A DNA stretch of 64,000 nucleotides from the NCBI GenBank assembly GCA_963842155.1, contig CAWJFP010000036.1:1-64000 (forward strand), written 5' to 3'. Position numbers and translations under genes: made by a program. The notes beneath the pieces are model-generated. The model was not told where the DNA came from and searched no databases. It worked only from the letters and a program-made list of their open reading frames with translations. The DNA comes from CAWJFP01 sp963842155. Its GTDB lineage: Bacteria > Pseudomonadota > Alphaproteobacteria > JACZXZ01. This document shows positions 39,850-49,244 of this stretch, piece after piece (within the stretch, counting starts at the first letter, position 1; each line of letters starts with the position of its first letter).

Positions 39850-40601
39850 ATGGCCGAGGACATCATTCTGGAGACGGAGGAGCTGACCAAGGAGTTTCGC
39901 GGCTTCGTGGCGGTCAAAGGGGTCAATCTCCGCGTCCAGCGCGGCACCATCCATGCCTTGATCGGGCCGAACGGCGCGGGCAAGACCACCTGCTTCAATC
40001 TGCTCACCAAGTTCTTGAGCCCCTCGCGCGGCCGCATCGCCTATAACGGGCGCGACATCACCTCCTACGCGCCCGCCGCCGTGGCGCGGCTCGGGCTGGT
40101 GCGCTCGTTCCAGATTTCCGCCGTGTTTCCCCATCTCACCTTGCTCGAGAACGTGCGCGTGGCGTTGCAGCGGGCGCGCGGCGGCTCGTTCGATTTCTGG
40201 CGCTCGGTGCGGCTGCTCGAGCGCTATGACGACCGCGCGCGCGCGCTCCTCGACGCGGTCGGCCTGGGCGATTTCGCCGGGCATCTGGCGGTCGAGCTCT
40301 CCTACGGGCGCAAGCGCGCGCTCGAGATCGCCACCACGCTCGCGCTCGAGCCGGAGCTGATGCTGCTCGACGAGCCGACGGCCGGCATGGGCCACGAGGA
40401 CGTCGAGCGCATCTCCGACCTCATCCGGCGCGTGCGCCGTCGATCGCACCGTGCTGATGGTCGAGCATAATCTGGCGGTGGTGGAGAGATCTGTGCGACA
40501 TCCATCACCGTGCTGACGCGCGGCGAGATCCTGGCCGAGGGCGACTACGCCGTCGGTCTCGGCCAATCCCGACGTGATCCAGGCCTATCTGGGCGTCGGC
40601 C

Positions 40602-40609
<8 letters not shown>
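39850..40609 (+). CDS. livG: Branched-chain amino-acid type ABC transporter ATP-binding protein LivG (four frame breaks)
   Basis: One of two ATPases of a Liv-type importer. The Walker A is GPNGAGKTTCFN, the signature region reads VELSYGRKRALEIA and Walker B is LMLLDEPTAGMG. After DVERISDLIRRV the frame breaks at about 40440, 40490, 40503 and 40555; dropping one base at each restores RTVLMVEHNLAVVER, ITVLTRGEILAEGDYA and SANPDVIQAYLGVGHA with TGA at 40607-40609. Restored length is about 251 residues, normal for LivG. The signature SYGRK departs from the common SYGQQR form. It overlaps livF by ATGCGTGA. Confidence 0.85.
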
Positions 40610-41313
<704 letters not shown>

Positions 41314-41347
41314 ACGCCGCAAAATCTTCGCAAGGGAGGAAAAGATC

Positions 41348-42598
41348 ATGAGGACCAGCATGAATACCAAGCGGTTTTGGAGCAGCACCCTCGCGGCCGT
41401 CGCGCTGACGATGGGCGCGGGCGCCTTCCTCGTCACGGGCGCGGGCGCGGCGCGGGCGCAGGTCGCGGTGAAGATCGGCGTGATGAGCGACATGTCGAGC
41501 CTCTATGCGGACATCGGCGGGCCCGGCTCGGTCGAGGCGGCCAAGCTCGCCGTCGAGGATTTCGACCCGACCAAGAACGGCATGGCGGTGGAGATCGTCC
41601 AGGCCGATCACCAGAACAAGCCGGACGTGGGCGTAGGCATCGCGCGGCAATGGTTCGACGTCGATCATGTCGACGCCATCGCCGACGTGCCGACCTCCTC
41701 GGTGGCGCTCGCCGTCGCCCAGGTGGTGAAGGAGAAGAACAAGGTCTTCCTCATCTCGGGCGCCGCCTCCTCGGACCTCACCGGCAAGGCCTGCACGCCC
41801 AACAACGTCCATTGGACCTACGACACCTATTCGCTCGCCCACGGCACGGGCGGCGCCATCGTCAAGACGGGCGGCAAGACCTGGTTCTTCATCACGGCGG
41901 ACTACGCCTTCGGCCTCGCGCTCGAGCGCGACACCTCGGCGGTCGTCGAGGCGGCGGGGGGCAAGGTGCTGGGCGATGCGCGCGCGCCTCTCAATACCTC
42001 GGACTTCTCTTCCTTCCTCCTCCAGGCGCAGTCCTCGAAGGCGCAGGTGGTGGGGCTCGCGAACGCCGGCGGCGACACGATCAACTCGATCAAGCAGGCG
42101 CACGAGTTCGGCATCGTCAAGGGCGGCCAGCGCATCGCGGGCCTCTTGGTGTTCATCACGGACATCAATTCGCTCGGCCTCGACACGGCCCAAGGCCTTA
42201 CCATCACCACCGGCTACTACTGGGACCTCAACGACAAGACGCGCGCTTTCGCCAAGCGCTTCGGCGAGCGCAGGGGGGGCAAGGTGCCCACTATGGTGCA
42301 GGCGGGGGTCTACTCCTCCGTGCTGCATTATCTCGAGGCGGTCAAGAAGGTCGGCTCCGCGGCCGACGGCGCCAAGGTGGTCGAGGCGATGCGCGCCACG
42401 ACCTATGACGATGCGCTGTTCGGCAAGACCGTCCTGCGCGAGGACGGCACCGCCATGCACGATATGTATCTCGTCGAGGTGAAGAAGCCCGAGGAGTCGA
42501 AGGGCCCCTGGGACTACTACAAGATCCTTGCGACGATCCCCGGCGAGGAGGCCTTCCGTCCGCTCAAGGACGACAACTGCCCGCTCGTCAAGCCGTGA
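41348..42598 (+). CDS. livK: Periplasmic substrate-binding protein of a branched-chain amino-acid type ABC transporter
   Basis: A 416-residue exported binding protein. The signal peptide ends near GAGAARA/QVAVKIGV; the mature part begins with the type I periplasmic fold (KIGVMSDMSSLYADIGGPGS) and shows FLISGAASSDLTGKACTPNN and TWFFITADYAFGLALERD. Sequences of this kind (ABC transporter substrate-binding protein with CTPN and ADYAFG blocks) handle amino acids, amides or aromatic acids, so the ligand is open. GGGAGGAAAAG precedes the ATG. It lies in the order livG-livF-livK-livH-livM. Confidence 0.88.
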   Translation: MRTSMNTKRFWSSTLAAVALTMGAGAFLVTGAGAARAQVAVKIGVMSDMSSLYADIGGPGSVEAAKLAVEDFDPTKNGMAVEIVQADHQNKPDVGVGIARQWFDVDHVDAIADVPTSSVALAVAQVVKEKNKVFLISGAASSDLTGKACTPNNVHWTYDTYSLAHGTGGAIVKTGGKTWFFITADYAFGLALERDTSAVVEAAGGKVLGDARAPLNTSDFSSFLLQAQSSKAQVVGLANAGGDTINSIKQAHEFGIVKGGQRIAGLLVFITDINSLGLDTAQGLTITTGYYWDLNDKTRAFAKRFGERRGGKVPTMVQAGVYSSVLHYLEAVKKVGSAADGAKVVEAMRATTYDDALFGKTVLREDGTAMHDMYLVEVKKPEESKGPWDYYKILATIPGEEAFRPLKDDNCPLVKP

Positions 42599-42610
42599 AG
42601 GTTCGCACGA

Positions 42611-42677
42611 CCCTCACCCGTCGAGCCCATCGGGCCGGGCCCGCCCTCTCCCGCATCGCGGGGGAGGCGGGCGAGGG
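42611..42677. repeat. REP-like inverted repeat in the livK-livH gap
   Basis: CCCTCACCCG at the left pairs as an inverted repeat with CGGGCGAGGG at the right (one mismatch), with an inner CCCGC-ATC-GCGGG hairpin. CCCTCACCC/CCTCTCCC palindromes of this style are widespread in proteobacterial intergenic DNA. It could form a stem that modulates expression of livHM relative to livK. Confidence 0.55.
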
Positions 42678-42728
42678 CCTGCAGGGCGCAGGGAGACCTC
42701 CCGCGCCCGGTCGAGGAGCCGGACGGTG

Positions 42729-43613
42729 ATGCAGATTTTCGGCATCCCGATCCAGGCGCTGTTCGGCCAGCTTTTGATCGGGCTGATCAACGGCTCCTTC
42801 TACGCTTTGCTCAGCCTCGGGCTCGCCGTCATCTTCGGCTTGCTCAACATCATCAATTTCACCCATGGCGCGCTTTACATGATGGGCGCCTTTTGCGCCT
42901 GGTTCCTCTTGACCAAGCTCGACATCGGCTATTGGCCGGCGCTCGTCATAGCGCCCCTCGTGGTGGGCGCGGTCGGCATCGTCATCGAGCGCAGCATGCT
43001 GCGATGGCTATACGGGCTCGACCATCTCTACGGGCTGCTGCTCACTTTCGGCATCGCGCTCGTCATCCAGGGCCTGTTCCAGAACAAATATGGCTCCGCC
43101 GGGCTGCCCTATCAGGTTCCGCCCTCGCTCGGGGGCACCGTCGATCTCGGCTTCATGTATCTGCCCGTCTATCGCGGCTGGGTGGTGATCGCCTCACTCG
43201 CCGCCTGCCTCGGCACCTGGTACGGCATCGAGCGGACGAAGCTCGGCTCCTATCTCAGGGCCGCGACGGAGAACCCCGAGCTGGTCCAGGCCTTCGGGGT
43301 CAATGTGCCGCGCATGATCACCTTGACCTATTGCTTCGGCTGCGGTCTCGCCGCGCTCGCCGGCGTCATGGCGGCGCCGATCTATCAGGTGAGTCCGCTC
43401 ATGGGCGCCGACCTCATCGTCGTGGTGTTCGCCGTGGTGGTCATCGGCGGCATGGGCTCGATCATGGGCTCGATCCTCACGGGCTTCGCGCTCGGCGTGA
43501 TCGAAGGGATGACCAAGGTGTTCTATCCGGAGGCCTCGAATACGGTGATCTTCGTCATCATGGCGCTGGTGCTGATGGTGAAGCCGGCCGGGCTTTTCGG
43601 CAGGTCGCCCTAG
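42729..43613 (+). CDS. livH: Branched-chain amino-acid type ABC transporter permease LivH
   Basis: A 294-residue inner-membrane permease with about eight hydrophobic helices. Hallmarks are LINGSFYALLSLGLAVIFGL followed by LNIINFTHGALYMMGAF at the N-terminus and the EAA-like loop ATENPELVQAFGVNVPRM. The C-terminal GGMGSIMGSILTGFALGVIE is typical. ATG at 42729 is chosen (GTG at 42726 is possible). The stop codon directly abuts the livM start (TAGATG). Confidence 0.93.
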   Translation: MQIFGIPIQALFGQLLIGLINGSFYALLSLGLAVIFGLLNIINFTHGALYMMGAFCAWFLLTKLDIGYWPALVIAPLVVGAVGIVIERSMLRWLYGLDHLYGLLLTFGIALVIQGLFQNKYGSAGLPYQVPPSLGGTVDLGFMYLPVYRGWVVIASLAACLGTWYGIERTKLGSYLRAATENPELVQAFGVNVPRMITLTYCFGCGLAALAGVMAAPIYQVSPLMGADLIVVVFAVVVIGGMGSIMGSILTGFALGVIEGMTKVFYPEASNTVIFVIMALVLMVKPAGLFGRSP

Positions 43614-44597
43614 ATGGCGATTTCGGGCGAGGGCATCGGCGACAGCGTCGGAGGCGCGGACGAGCGCGCCGGCGCGGGCCGCGCCCAGCTCATCGCCTTC
43701 GCCGTCATGACGGCGGCCTTCATCGTCGCGCCCTACGTCATCTATCCCATCTTTCTGATGAAGGTGCTGTGCTTCGCGCTCTTCGCCTGTGCTTTCAATC
43801 TTCTGATCGGCTATGCCGGGCTTCTCTCTTTCGGCCATGCGGCCTTTTTCGGCATGGCGGCTTACGTCACCGCCTATGCGGCCAAAACCTGGAGCTGGCC
43901 GCCCGAGCTCGCCATTCTCGCCGGCATGGCGGCGGCAGCCCTGTTGGGGCTCGTCTTCGGGCTGCTCGCCATCAGGCGGCAGGGCATCTATTTCGCCATG
44001 ATCACGCTCGCGCTCGCGCAGATGGTCTATTTCTTCTGCCTCCAGGCGCCGTTCACGGGCGGCGAGGACGGCATCCAGGCCGTGCCGCGCGGCCGGCTCT
44101 TCGGCCTCTTCGACCTCGGCCATATGATGACGCTTTATTTCGTCATCCTCGTCATATTTCTCGCCGCCTTCCTGCTCATCTACCGCACCATCCATTCGCC
44201 GTTCGGCCAGCTGCTCAAGGCGATCCGCGAGAACGAGCCGCGCGCCGTCTCGCTCGGCTACCGGATCGAGCAGTACAAGCTCGTGGCATTCGTGCTTTCG
44301 GCGACCCTCGCCGGCCTGGCGGGGAGCTTGAACGCCATTCTCTTTCAGCTCGCCGCCTTGACCGACGTGCATTGGAGCCGCTCGGGCGAGGTGGTGCTGA
44401 TGACGCTGCTGGGCGGGCTCGGCACGGTCTTCGGGCCGGTGGCGGGCGCCGTCATCATCGTCGCGATGCAGAATTATCTCGCCCAGCTCGGCTCCTGGGT
44501 CACGGTGGCGCAGGGGCTCGCCTTCGTCATTTGCGTGCTCGCCTTCCGCCGCGGCGTGGTGGGAGAGCTCGGCCGCGTGCTTGGCAAATCCCTTTAA
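43614..44597 (+). CDS. livM: Branched-chain amino-acid type ABC transporter permease LivM
   Basis: A 327-residue permease. The core shows FNLLIGYAGLLSFGHAAFFG, RRQGIYFAMITLALAQMVYF, GGEDGIQAVPRGRLFGL and the coupling loop KAIRENEPRAVSLGYRIEQY. An N-terminal Gly-rich extension of about 28 residues precedes the first helix, longer than many homologues. It ends the importer operon; an AT-rich intergenic region with a hairpin follows. Confidence 0.92.
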   Translation: MAISGEGIGDSVGGADERAGAGRAQLIAFAVMTAAFIVAPYVIYPIFLMKVLCFALFACAFNLLIGYAGLLSFGHAAFFGMAAYVTAYAAKTWSWPPELAILAGMAAAALLGLVFGLLAIRRQGIYFAMITLALAQMVYFFCLQAPFTGGEDGIQAVPRGRLFGLFDLGHMMTLYFVILVIFLAAFLLIYRTIHSPFGQLLKAIRENEPRAVSLGYRIEQYKLVAFVLSATLAGLAGSLNAILFQLAALTDVHWSRSGEVVLMTLLGGLGTVFGPVAGAVIIVAMQNYLAQLGSWVTVAQGLAFVICVLAFRRGVVGELGRVLGKSL

Positions 44598-44966
44598 GAA
44601 GACGGCCGACATAAGATCGCGGGTTACCCGCTATAGGACATGCTCATACTTAATATTTATTAAGAATTACGGTAGGATGACACCATTAAGATCATCAATA
44701 CATCTGCGCCAAAATACAATATTAGGAATTTAGGCCCATCCTGCGTTTATCTCGTCCGATCGCCGAGCGCGCAAGTAGGGCGCTCGGCTGCTGGGACGAG
44801 ACGGCAGAACATCTTGCCGGCCGCGCGGCATCGCATCCCGTCGTGACAATTGCGATGTCGTGCGGCACCGGCGAGAGATCAGGCCGCCATAGGATGAAGA
44901 TCGCGCGCGCCCCGCCGCGAGGATGTTGCAGACCACATCGCAAGGCTCCGGTGTGCAGCGCCGCCG
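44598..44966. other. AT-rich structured intergenic region between livM and a convergent gene
   Basis: About 369 bases without a gene between convergent genes. At 44619-44631 GCGGG-TTA-CCCGC forms a small hairpin after livM. At 44649-44664 CTTAATA and TATTAAG are an inverted repeat. 44640-44732 is strikingly AT-rich for this genome. At 44751-44800 lies a long two-part hairpin: CTCGTCC pairs with GGACGAG outside, GCCGAGCGC with GCGCTCGGC inside, with a 9-base loop. The hairpins could end transcripts from both sides, or be part of a small RNA; no T-run follows the large one. Confidence 0.6.
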
Positions 44967-45939
44967 TCAGTGCGGCAGGGAGAGCTCGACGAGCGAGATT
45001 CCTGGCGGCAGTCGCGCCCGGTCGAGCTGCAGCCGATCGGCGTCCACCGGTATCACCGCCAGGCTCTCCTTCCCCAAACGGAGCACGAGCGAGAAGCCCC
45101 CGATGGCCAGCGCCGATTTGGCCCCTTCGGCGATCCACATGCTCGCCGGCGATTTCGACGTCGCCTCTCTGGAAGCCCTGCTTGGAGGCTGAGCGCTTGC
45201 CGTCGATCCAGCCGAGATCGGCCCCGCTGGACAGCTCCAGGTTCTTCTCGACGACCGTATCGCGCGGCGCCTTGATGCGCAGCCGGAGGCTCGAGGACGC
45301 GCCGTTCTCGCCGCCGTAGGAGAGCGTGCCGAGCATGCCTTGCTTGAGCTCGGCCTCGTCCACATTGCCGTCGAAAGCGGCCCAGCGCACGAGCGGAGGC
45401 CGAGCGTTCGGCATTTCGGCCCAGGCCGTGCGGCCCAGATCGCCGGCGCCGGTCGATTTGAAGAGCAGGCGCCCCGTCTCGCTCGCACGCACGACGTGGC
45501 TGTCGACGCCGCCGCAGCAGCCGAAGCTGGTGGAGACGAAATAGCGCTCCCCGATGAGCTTGCCCTCGGCGCCCGGGTCGGTGAAGGTGGCGAGCCGGCG
45601 CGGCTCGGCTTGCGACAGGTCGTCGATGCTGACCGAGACCGTGGCGGACACCGGGCTTTCGGCATCGCTGCGCTGGTGGAGCTCGGTCGTGATCGTCGCC
45701 AAACGCGGGAAAACGGTGGGCTTGTCGCCTGCCAGGTTGAAGAGCGTGTAGGGAAGCAAGCGCGTGTTGCGCGAAACCATATCGACGGTTCCGTCCGGCA
45801 TGACGCCGACGGTCGCGGAGGAGGCGGCCGAGCTCTGATGGGTGATCGGCTCCGCGGCAGGCACCGCGAGGCCCGGAAGGCAGATCGCGGCCCCGGCGAG
45901 CAGCCCGGCCAGCAGCCCTTTCACCGAAGCCCGCCTCAT
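44967..45939 (-). CDS. Exported protein of unknown function (one frame break)
   Basis: A signal peptide (KGLLAGLLAGAAICLPGLAV) precedes a mature region of about 300 residues. It contains FTDPGAEGKLIGERYFVSTS then FGCCGGVDSHVVRA, and SETGRLLFKSTGAGD. An extra base near 45141 breaks the frame after EIAGE; removing it gives MWIAEGAKSALAIGGFSLVL and the end PPGISLVELSLPH with a stop at 44967-44969. The uncorrected frame runs on into unrelated low-complexity sequence. I do not recognise the family. The adjacent Cys-Cys with Gly-Gly might bind metal or form a disulfide, which is speculative. It is divergent from the GntR regulator gene. Confidence 0.65.
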
Positions 45940-46013
45940 CGGTCCCCCTTTTCGGTTATAGGATGCGGATATAGCGCGAGGGCGCGGATTTGTCGTGCAA
46001 TTTTACGGTTACC

Positions 46014-46042
46014 TTGCGTGGGCAAATTCCGTGGCATAATGT
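46014..46042 (+). promoter_or_regulatory. Candidate promoter of the GntR-frc genes
   Basis: TTGCGT and TAATGT are separated by 17 bases, about 80 bases upstream of the GntR start, in the gap shared with the divergent exported-protein gene. The -10 overlaps the partial palindrome GGCATAATGTATTCC, which could be an autoregulatory operator of the FCD-type regulator; that is inference. Confidence 0.4.
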
Positions 46043-46121
46043 ATTCCAGGTCACCGAGAGGCTTGCCGGGCGACGGCGAGCGCAATCTCGGACGGGACGA
46101 TGGCCGGCTCGGGAAACGCGC

Positions 46122-46826
46122 ATGTCCACGATCAAGCTCAACGTGCAGCCGATCGACGCGCATTTTGTCCTCAAGGACAAGATCTACGATTCGATGAAGC
46201 AGGCCATCACCGAGATGAACATCTATGCGGAAGAAGGCGAGCCGCGCCTCGACGAGCGCCAGCTCTCGCTCGAGCTGGGGGTGAGCCGGACGCCCATCCG
46301 CGAGGCCATCGCGCGGCTCGAGCAGGAGGGGCTCGTGCGCACGGTACCGCGCAAGGGCGTCTTCGTCGTGCGCAAGAGCAAGGCTGAGATCCTGGAGATG
46401 ATCATGGTCTGGGCGGCGCTCGAGAGCATGGCCGCGCGCCTGGTGACCCAACGCGCCTCGGACGCCGAGATCGCCACCCTCCGCGCCATGTTCACCGATT
46501 TCACGGACGGCGGGGTGGATGCGCGGATCGATGAATATTCCGACTACAACATCAAGTTCCACAACATCAAGTTCCACCAGGCCATCCTGCGCATGAGCCG
46601 CAGCGCCCTGCTGTGGCAGATGGCGGAGAACCTGTTCATTCACATGCGCGCCATACGGCGCAAGACGATCTCGGAGGGTCGTCGCGCCGAGCGCTCGATC
46701 ATCGATCATTTGAACATCATCCAGGCTTTGGAGCGGCGCGACACCGAGCTCGCCGAGCGCCTGGTACGGCAGCATACGCTCGACCTCGCGGCCCATGTCG
46801 AGAAGAACGTCCATTATCTGGACTGA
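46122..46826 (+). CDS. GntR-family transcriptional regulator, FCD subfamily
   Basis: A 234-residue regulator. The N-terminal winged helix has LDERQLSLELGVSRTPIREA then IARLEQEGLVRTVPRKGVFV. The C-terminal FCD ligand-binding domain starts near MIMVWAALESMAARLV. FCD proteins usually bind a metal plus an organic acid. The ATG at 46122 is chosen as the family starts shortly before the winged helix. In the FCD domain NIKFH is written twice in a row because of a 15-base direct duplication (46548-46562, 46563-46577). It lies 62 bases upstream of the formyl-CoA transferase gene and probably controls it. Confidence 0.9.
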   Translation: MSTIKLNVQPIDAHFVLKDKIYDSMKQAITEMNIYAEEGEPRLDERQLSLELGVSRTPIREAIARLEQEGLVRTVPRKGVFVVRKSKAEILEMIMVWAALESMAARLVTQRASDAEIATLRAMFTDFTDGGVDARIDEYSDYNIKFHNIKFHQAILRMSRSALLWQMAENLFIHMRAIRRKTISEGRRAERSIIDHLNIIQALERRDTELAERLVRQHTLDLAAHVEKNVHYLD

Positions 46827-46888
46827 ACGGGCTTCAACAATGAGGGGCCGGCGTTTCGCACGGCCCGCAACGCGCGACGAGGAAGGAA

Positions 46889-48130
46889 ATGGCCAAGGCT
46901 CTCGAAGGCATCAAGGTGCTCGACATGACCCATGTCCAGTCGGGCCCCTCCTGCACGCAAATTCTCGCCTGGTTCGGCGCCGACGTGATCAAGGTCGAGC
47001 TGCCCAACCGCGGCGACATCACGCGCCAGCAGCTGCGCGACATCCCGGACGTCGACAGCCTTTATTTCACCATGCTCAATTGCAACAAGCGCAGCATCAC
47101 CCTCAACACCAAGCATGAGACGGGGCGCAAGATCTTCCGCAAGCTGATCGAGGCCTGCGACGTGATGGTGGAGAATTTCGCGCCCGGCGCGCTCGATCGC
47201 CAGGGTTTCGGCTGGGACGTCGTCCACGGCATCAATCCGCGGCTCGTCTATGCCTCGATCAAGGGCTTCGGGCCCGGGCCCTACGCCGATTGCAAGGCCT
47301 ACGAGAACGTCGCGCAATGCATGGGCGGCTCGGCCAGCACGACGGGGTCCGACGAAGGGCCGCCCTACGTCACCGGCGCGCAGATCGGCGATTCCGGCAC
47401 CGGCATCCATTGCGTTGCGGGCATCCTCGCGGCGTTGATCCAGCGCGAGAGGACGGGCGAGGGCCAAAGGGTCGAGGTGGCGATGCAGGATACCGTGTTG
47501 AACCTCTGCCGCGTCAAGCTGCGCGACCAGCAACGTCTCGCGCAGGGGCCGTTAAAGGAATATCCGCAATATCCCAGGAAGAACTTCCCCGATGCCGTGC
47601 CGCGCGCGGGCAATGCCTCGGGCGGCGGTCAGCCGGGCGCGGCGCTCCGCTGCAAGCCGGGGGGCCCCAACGACTATATCTACGTCATCATCCAGCCGCC
47701 CGGCTGGGAGCCCCTGATGCGCCTGTGCGGCCGCGAGGAGCTGATTTCCGATCCGCGCTTCGCCACGCCGGAGGCGCGCCTCCCCCATCTCGACGAATGC
47801 TTCGCCATCGTCGAGCAATGGACCGGCAAGCACGGCAAGTTCGAGGTCATGGCGATGCTCAACGAGCATGAGATTCCCTGCGGGCCCGTGCTCGACATGA
47901 AGGAGCTGGCCGAGGACGGCTCCTTGCGCGAGCGCGGCACCGTCGTCGAGGTCGATCACCCCAAGCGCGGCAAGTTCCTGACGGTGGGCTGCCCGATCAA
48001 GCTCTCCTCCTCGCCGGTCGAGGTATCGAGCTCGCCGCTCCTGGGCGAGCATACGGTCGAGGTGCTGAGCGAGCTCGTCGGCTTCACGCCGGCGGAGATC
48101 GAGGCGGCACGCAGCGCGGGCGCGATCTGA
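46889..48130 (+). CDS. frc: Formyl-CoA:oxalate CoA-transferase (CaiB/BaiF family III)
   Basis: A 413-residue class III CoA-transferase. The start KALEGIKVLDMTHVQSGPSC, DIPDVDSLYFTMLNCNKRSI, the catalytic-Asp block AQIGDSGTGIH (Asp169 in characterised Frc), LNLCRVKLRDQQRL, EYPQYPRKNFPDAVPRAGNA and the glycine loop SGGGQPGAA all match formyl-CoA transferase more closely than generic CaiB/BaiF members. It transfers CoA from formyl-CoA to oxalate. The usual partner, oxalyl-CoA decarboxylase (oxc), is not in the window. It lies downstream of the FCD regulator and 43 bases upstream of a ketopantoate reductase-like gene. Confidence 0.87.
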   Translation: MAKALEGIKVLDMTHVQSGPSCTQILAWFGADVIKVELPNRGDITRQQLRDIPDVDSLYFTMLNCNKRSITLNTKHETGRKIFRKLIEACDVMVENFAPGALDRQGFGWDVVHGINPRLVYASIKGFGPGPYADCKAYENVAQCMGGSASTTGSDEGPPYVTGAQIGDSGTGIHCVAGILAALIQRERTGEGQRVEVAMQDTVLNLCRVKLRDQQRLAQGPLKEYPQYPRKNFPDAVPRAGNASGGGQPGAALRCKPGGPNDYIYVIIQPPGWEPLMRLCGREELISDPRFATPEARLPHLDECFAIVEQWTGKHGKFEVMAMLNEHEIPCGPVLDMKELAEDGSLRERGTVVEVDHPKRGKFLTVGCPIKLSSSPVEVSSSPLLGEHTVEVLSELVGFTPAEIEAARSAGAI

Positions 48131-48173
48131 GTTGGCCCGGTCTCGCTGATCCGGTCTCCTTGAAGAGGACAAG

Positions 48174-49196
48174 ATGAAGATATGCATCTTCGGCGCCGGC
48201 GCCGTCGGCGGCTATATGGCGGTCGAGCTGGCGCTGGCGGGCTACGACGTCTCCGTCGTCGCGCGCGGCCCGCATCTCGAGGCGATCAAGCAGAACGGCC
48301 TCAAGCTCTTGATCGAGGGCAAGGAGAAAATCGCGCAAATCCCGGCGAGCGAGGATCCCGCCGCTTACGGCCCGCAGGATTTCGTCATTTGCGCGCTCAA
48401 GGCGCATCAGGCCAACGAGAGCGCGGCGCGCTTCGCGCCGCTGCTCGGCCCGCGCACGGCCGTGGTCACCGCCATGAACGGCATTCCCTGGTGGTATTTC
48501 TACAAGGAGGGCGGGCGCTTCGACGGACGTCAGGTGGAATCTGTCGATCCCGGTGGACGGCAATGGCGCCATATCGGGCCGGCGCGCGCCATCGGCTGCG
48601 CCGTCGATCCGGCCTGCGAGGTCGTGGGGCCGGGCGTCATCGAGCATCGCGAGTTCAACAAATTCACCTTGGGCGAGCCCGACCGCAGCCACTCCGAGCG
48701 CATCGTCGCGCTGAGCGAGGCCTTCACCAAGGCCGGCTTCTCGGCGCCCATCCGCGACAATATCCGTTGGAACATCTGGCTCAAGCTATGGGGAAACGTC
48801 TGCTTCAATCCGATCGGCGCGCTCACCCTCGCGACGCTCGACCGCGTCACAACGGAGCCCGGCTTGCGGACCATCTGCGAGACGATGATCCATGAGACGA
48901 AAGCCGTGAACGAGGCGCTCGACATCATCATTCCCGAGGAGATGGTCGAGCGCCGCATCGCGGCGGCGGGCTCCGTCGTCGGCCACAAGGTCTCGATGCT
49001 GCAGGATCTGGAGCGCGGCCGCACGATGGAGATCGACGCGCTGGTCGCCTCTGTGCAGGAGCTCGGCCGTCTCGCAGGCGTGCCGACGCCGACCATCGAC
49101 GTGGTGCTGGCGCTCGTCCAGGAGCGCGCGCGGCAGGCGGGTCTCTATGCCCGCGAAGCCGCGGCCCTGCCCGCGCAACGCACCATGCGGGCTTGA
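48174..49196 (+). CDS. Ketopantoate reductase family protein (PanE/ApbA)
   Basis: A 340-residue NAD(P)H-dependent reductase. The N-terminal Rossmann fold has MKICIFGAGAVGGYMAVELA and VVARGPHLEAIKQNGLKL; the middle shows VICALKAHQ and TAMNGIPWWYF, and the C-terminal domain has NIWLKLWGNVCFNPIGALT with the catalytic Lys. It is longer than E. coli PanE (303 residues) and its neighbours are a CoA-transferase and a GntR regulator, so it may reduce another 2-oxo acid rather than ketopantoate. It is probably co-transcribed with frc. Confidence 0.85.
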   Translation: MKICIFGAGAVGGYMAVELALAGYDVSVVARGPHLEAIKQNGLKLLIEGKEKIAQIPASEDPAAYGPQDFVICALKAHQANESAARFAPLLGPRTAVVTAMNGIPWWYFYKEGGRFDGRQVESVDPGGRQWRHIGPARAIGCAVDPACEVVGPGVIEHREFNKFTLGEPDRSHSERIVALSEAFTKAGFSAPIRDNIRWNIWLKLWGNVCFNPIGALTLATLDRVTTEPGLRTICETMIHETKAVNEALDIIIPEEMVERRIAAAGSVVGHKVSMLQDLERGRTMEIDALVASVQELGRLAGVPTPTIDVVLALVQERARQAGLYAREAAALPAQRTMRA

Positions 49197-49244
49197 AGCA
49201 GGATATTTGGGACCCTCGGCGGACGTGAGGGTGCCGCGCCGCGG

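Noticed and set aside
44722..44966. C-terminal extension of the exported protein at 44967-45939
   Set aside because: The extension appears only if the extra base near 45141 is kept; it is low-complexity Arg/Ala sequence, and the corrected frame ends cleanly at 44967.
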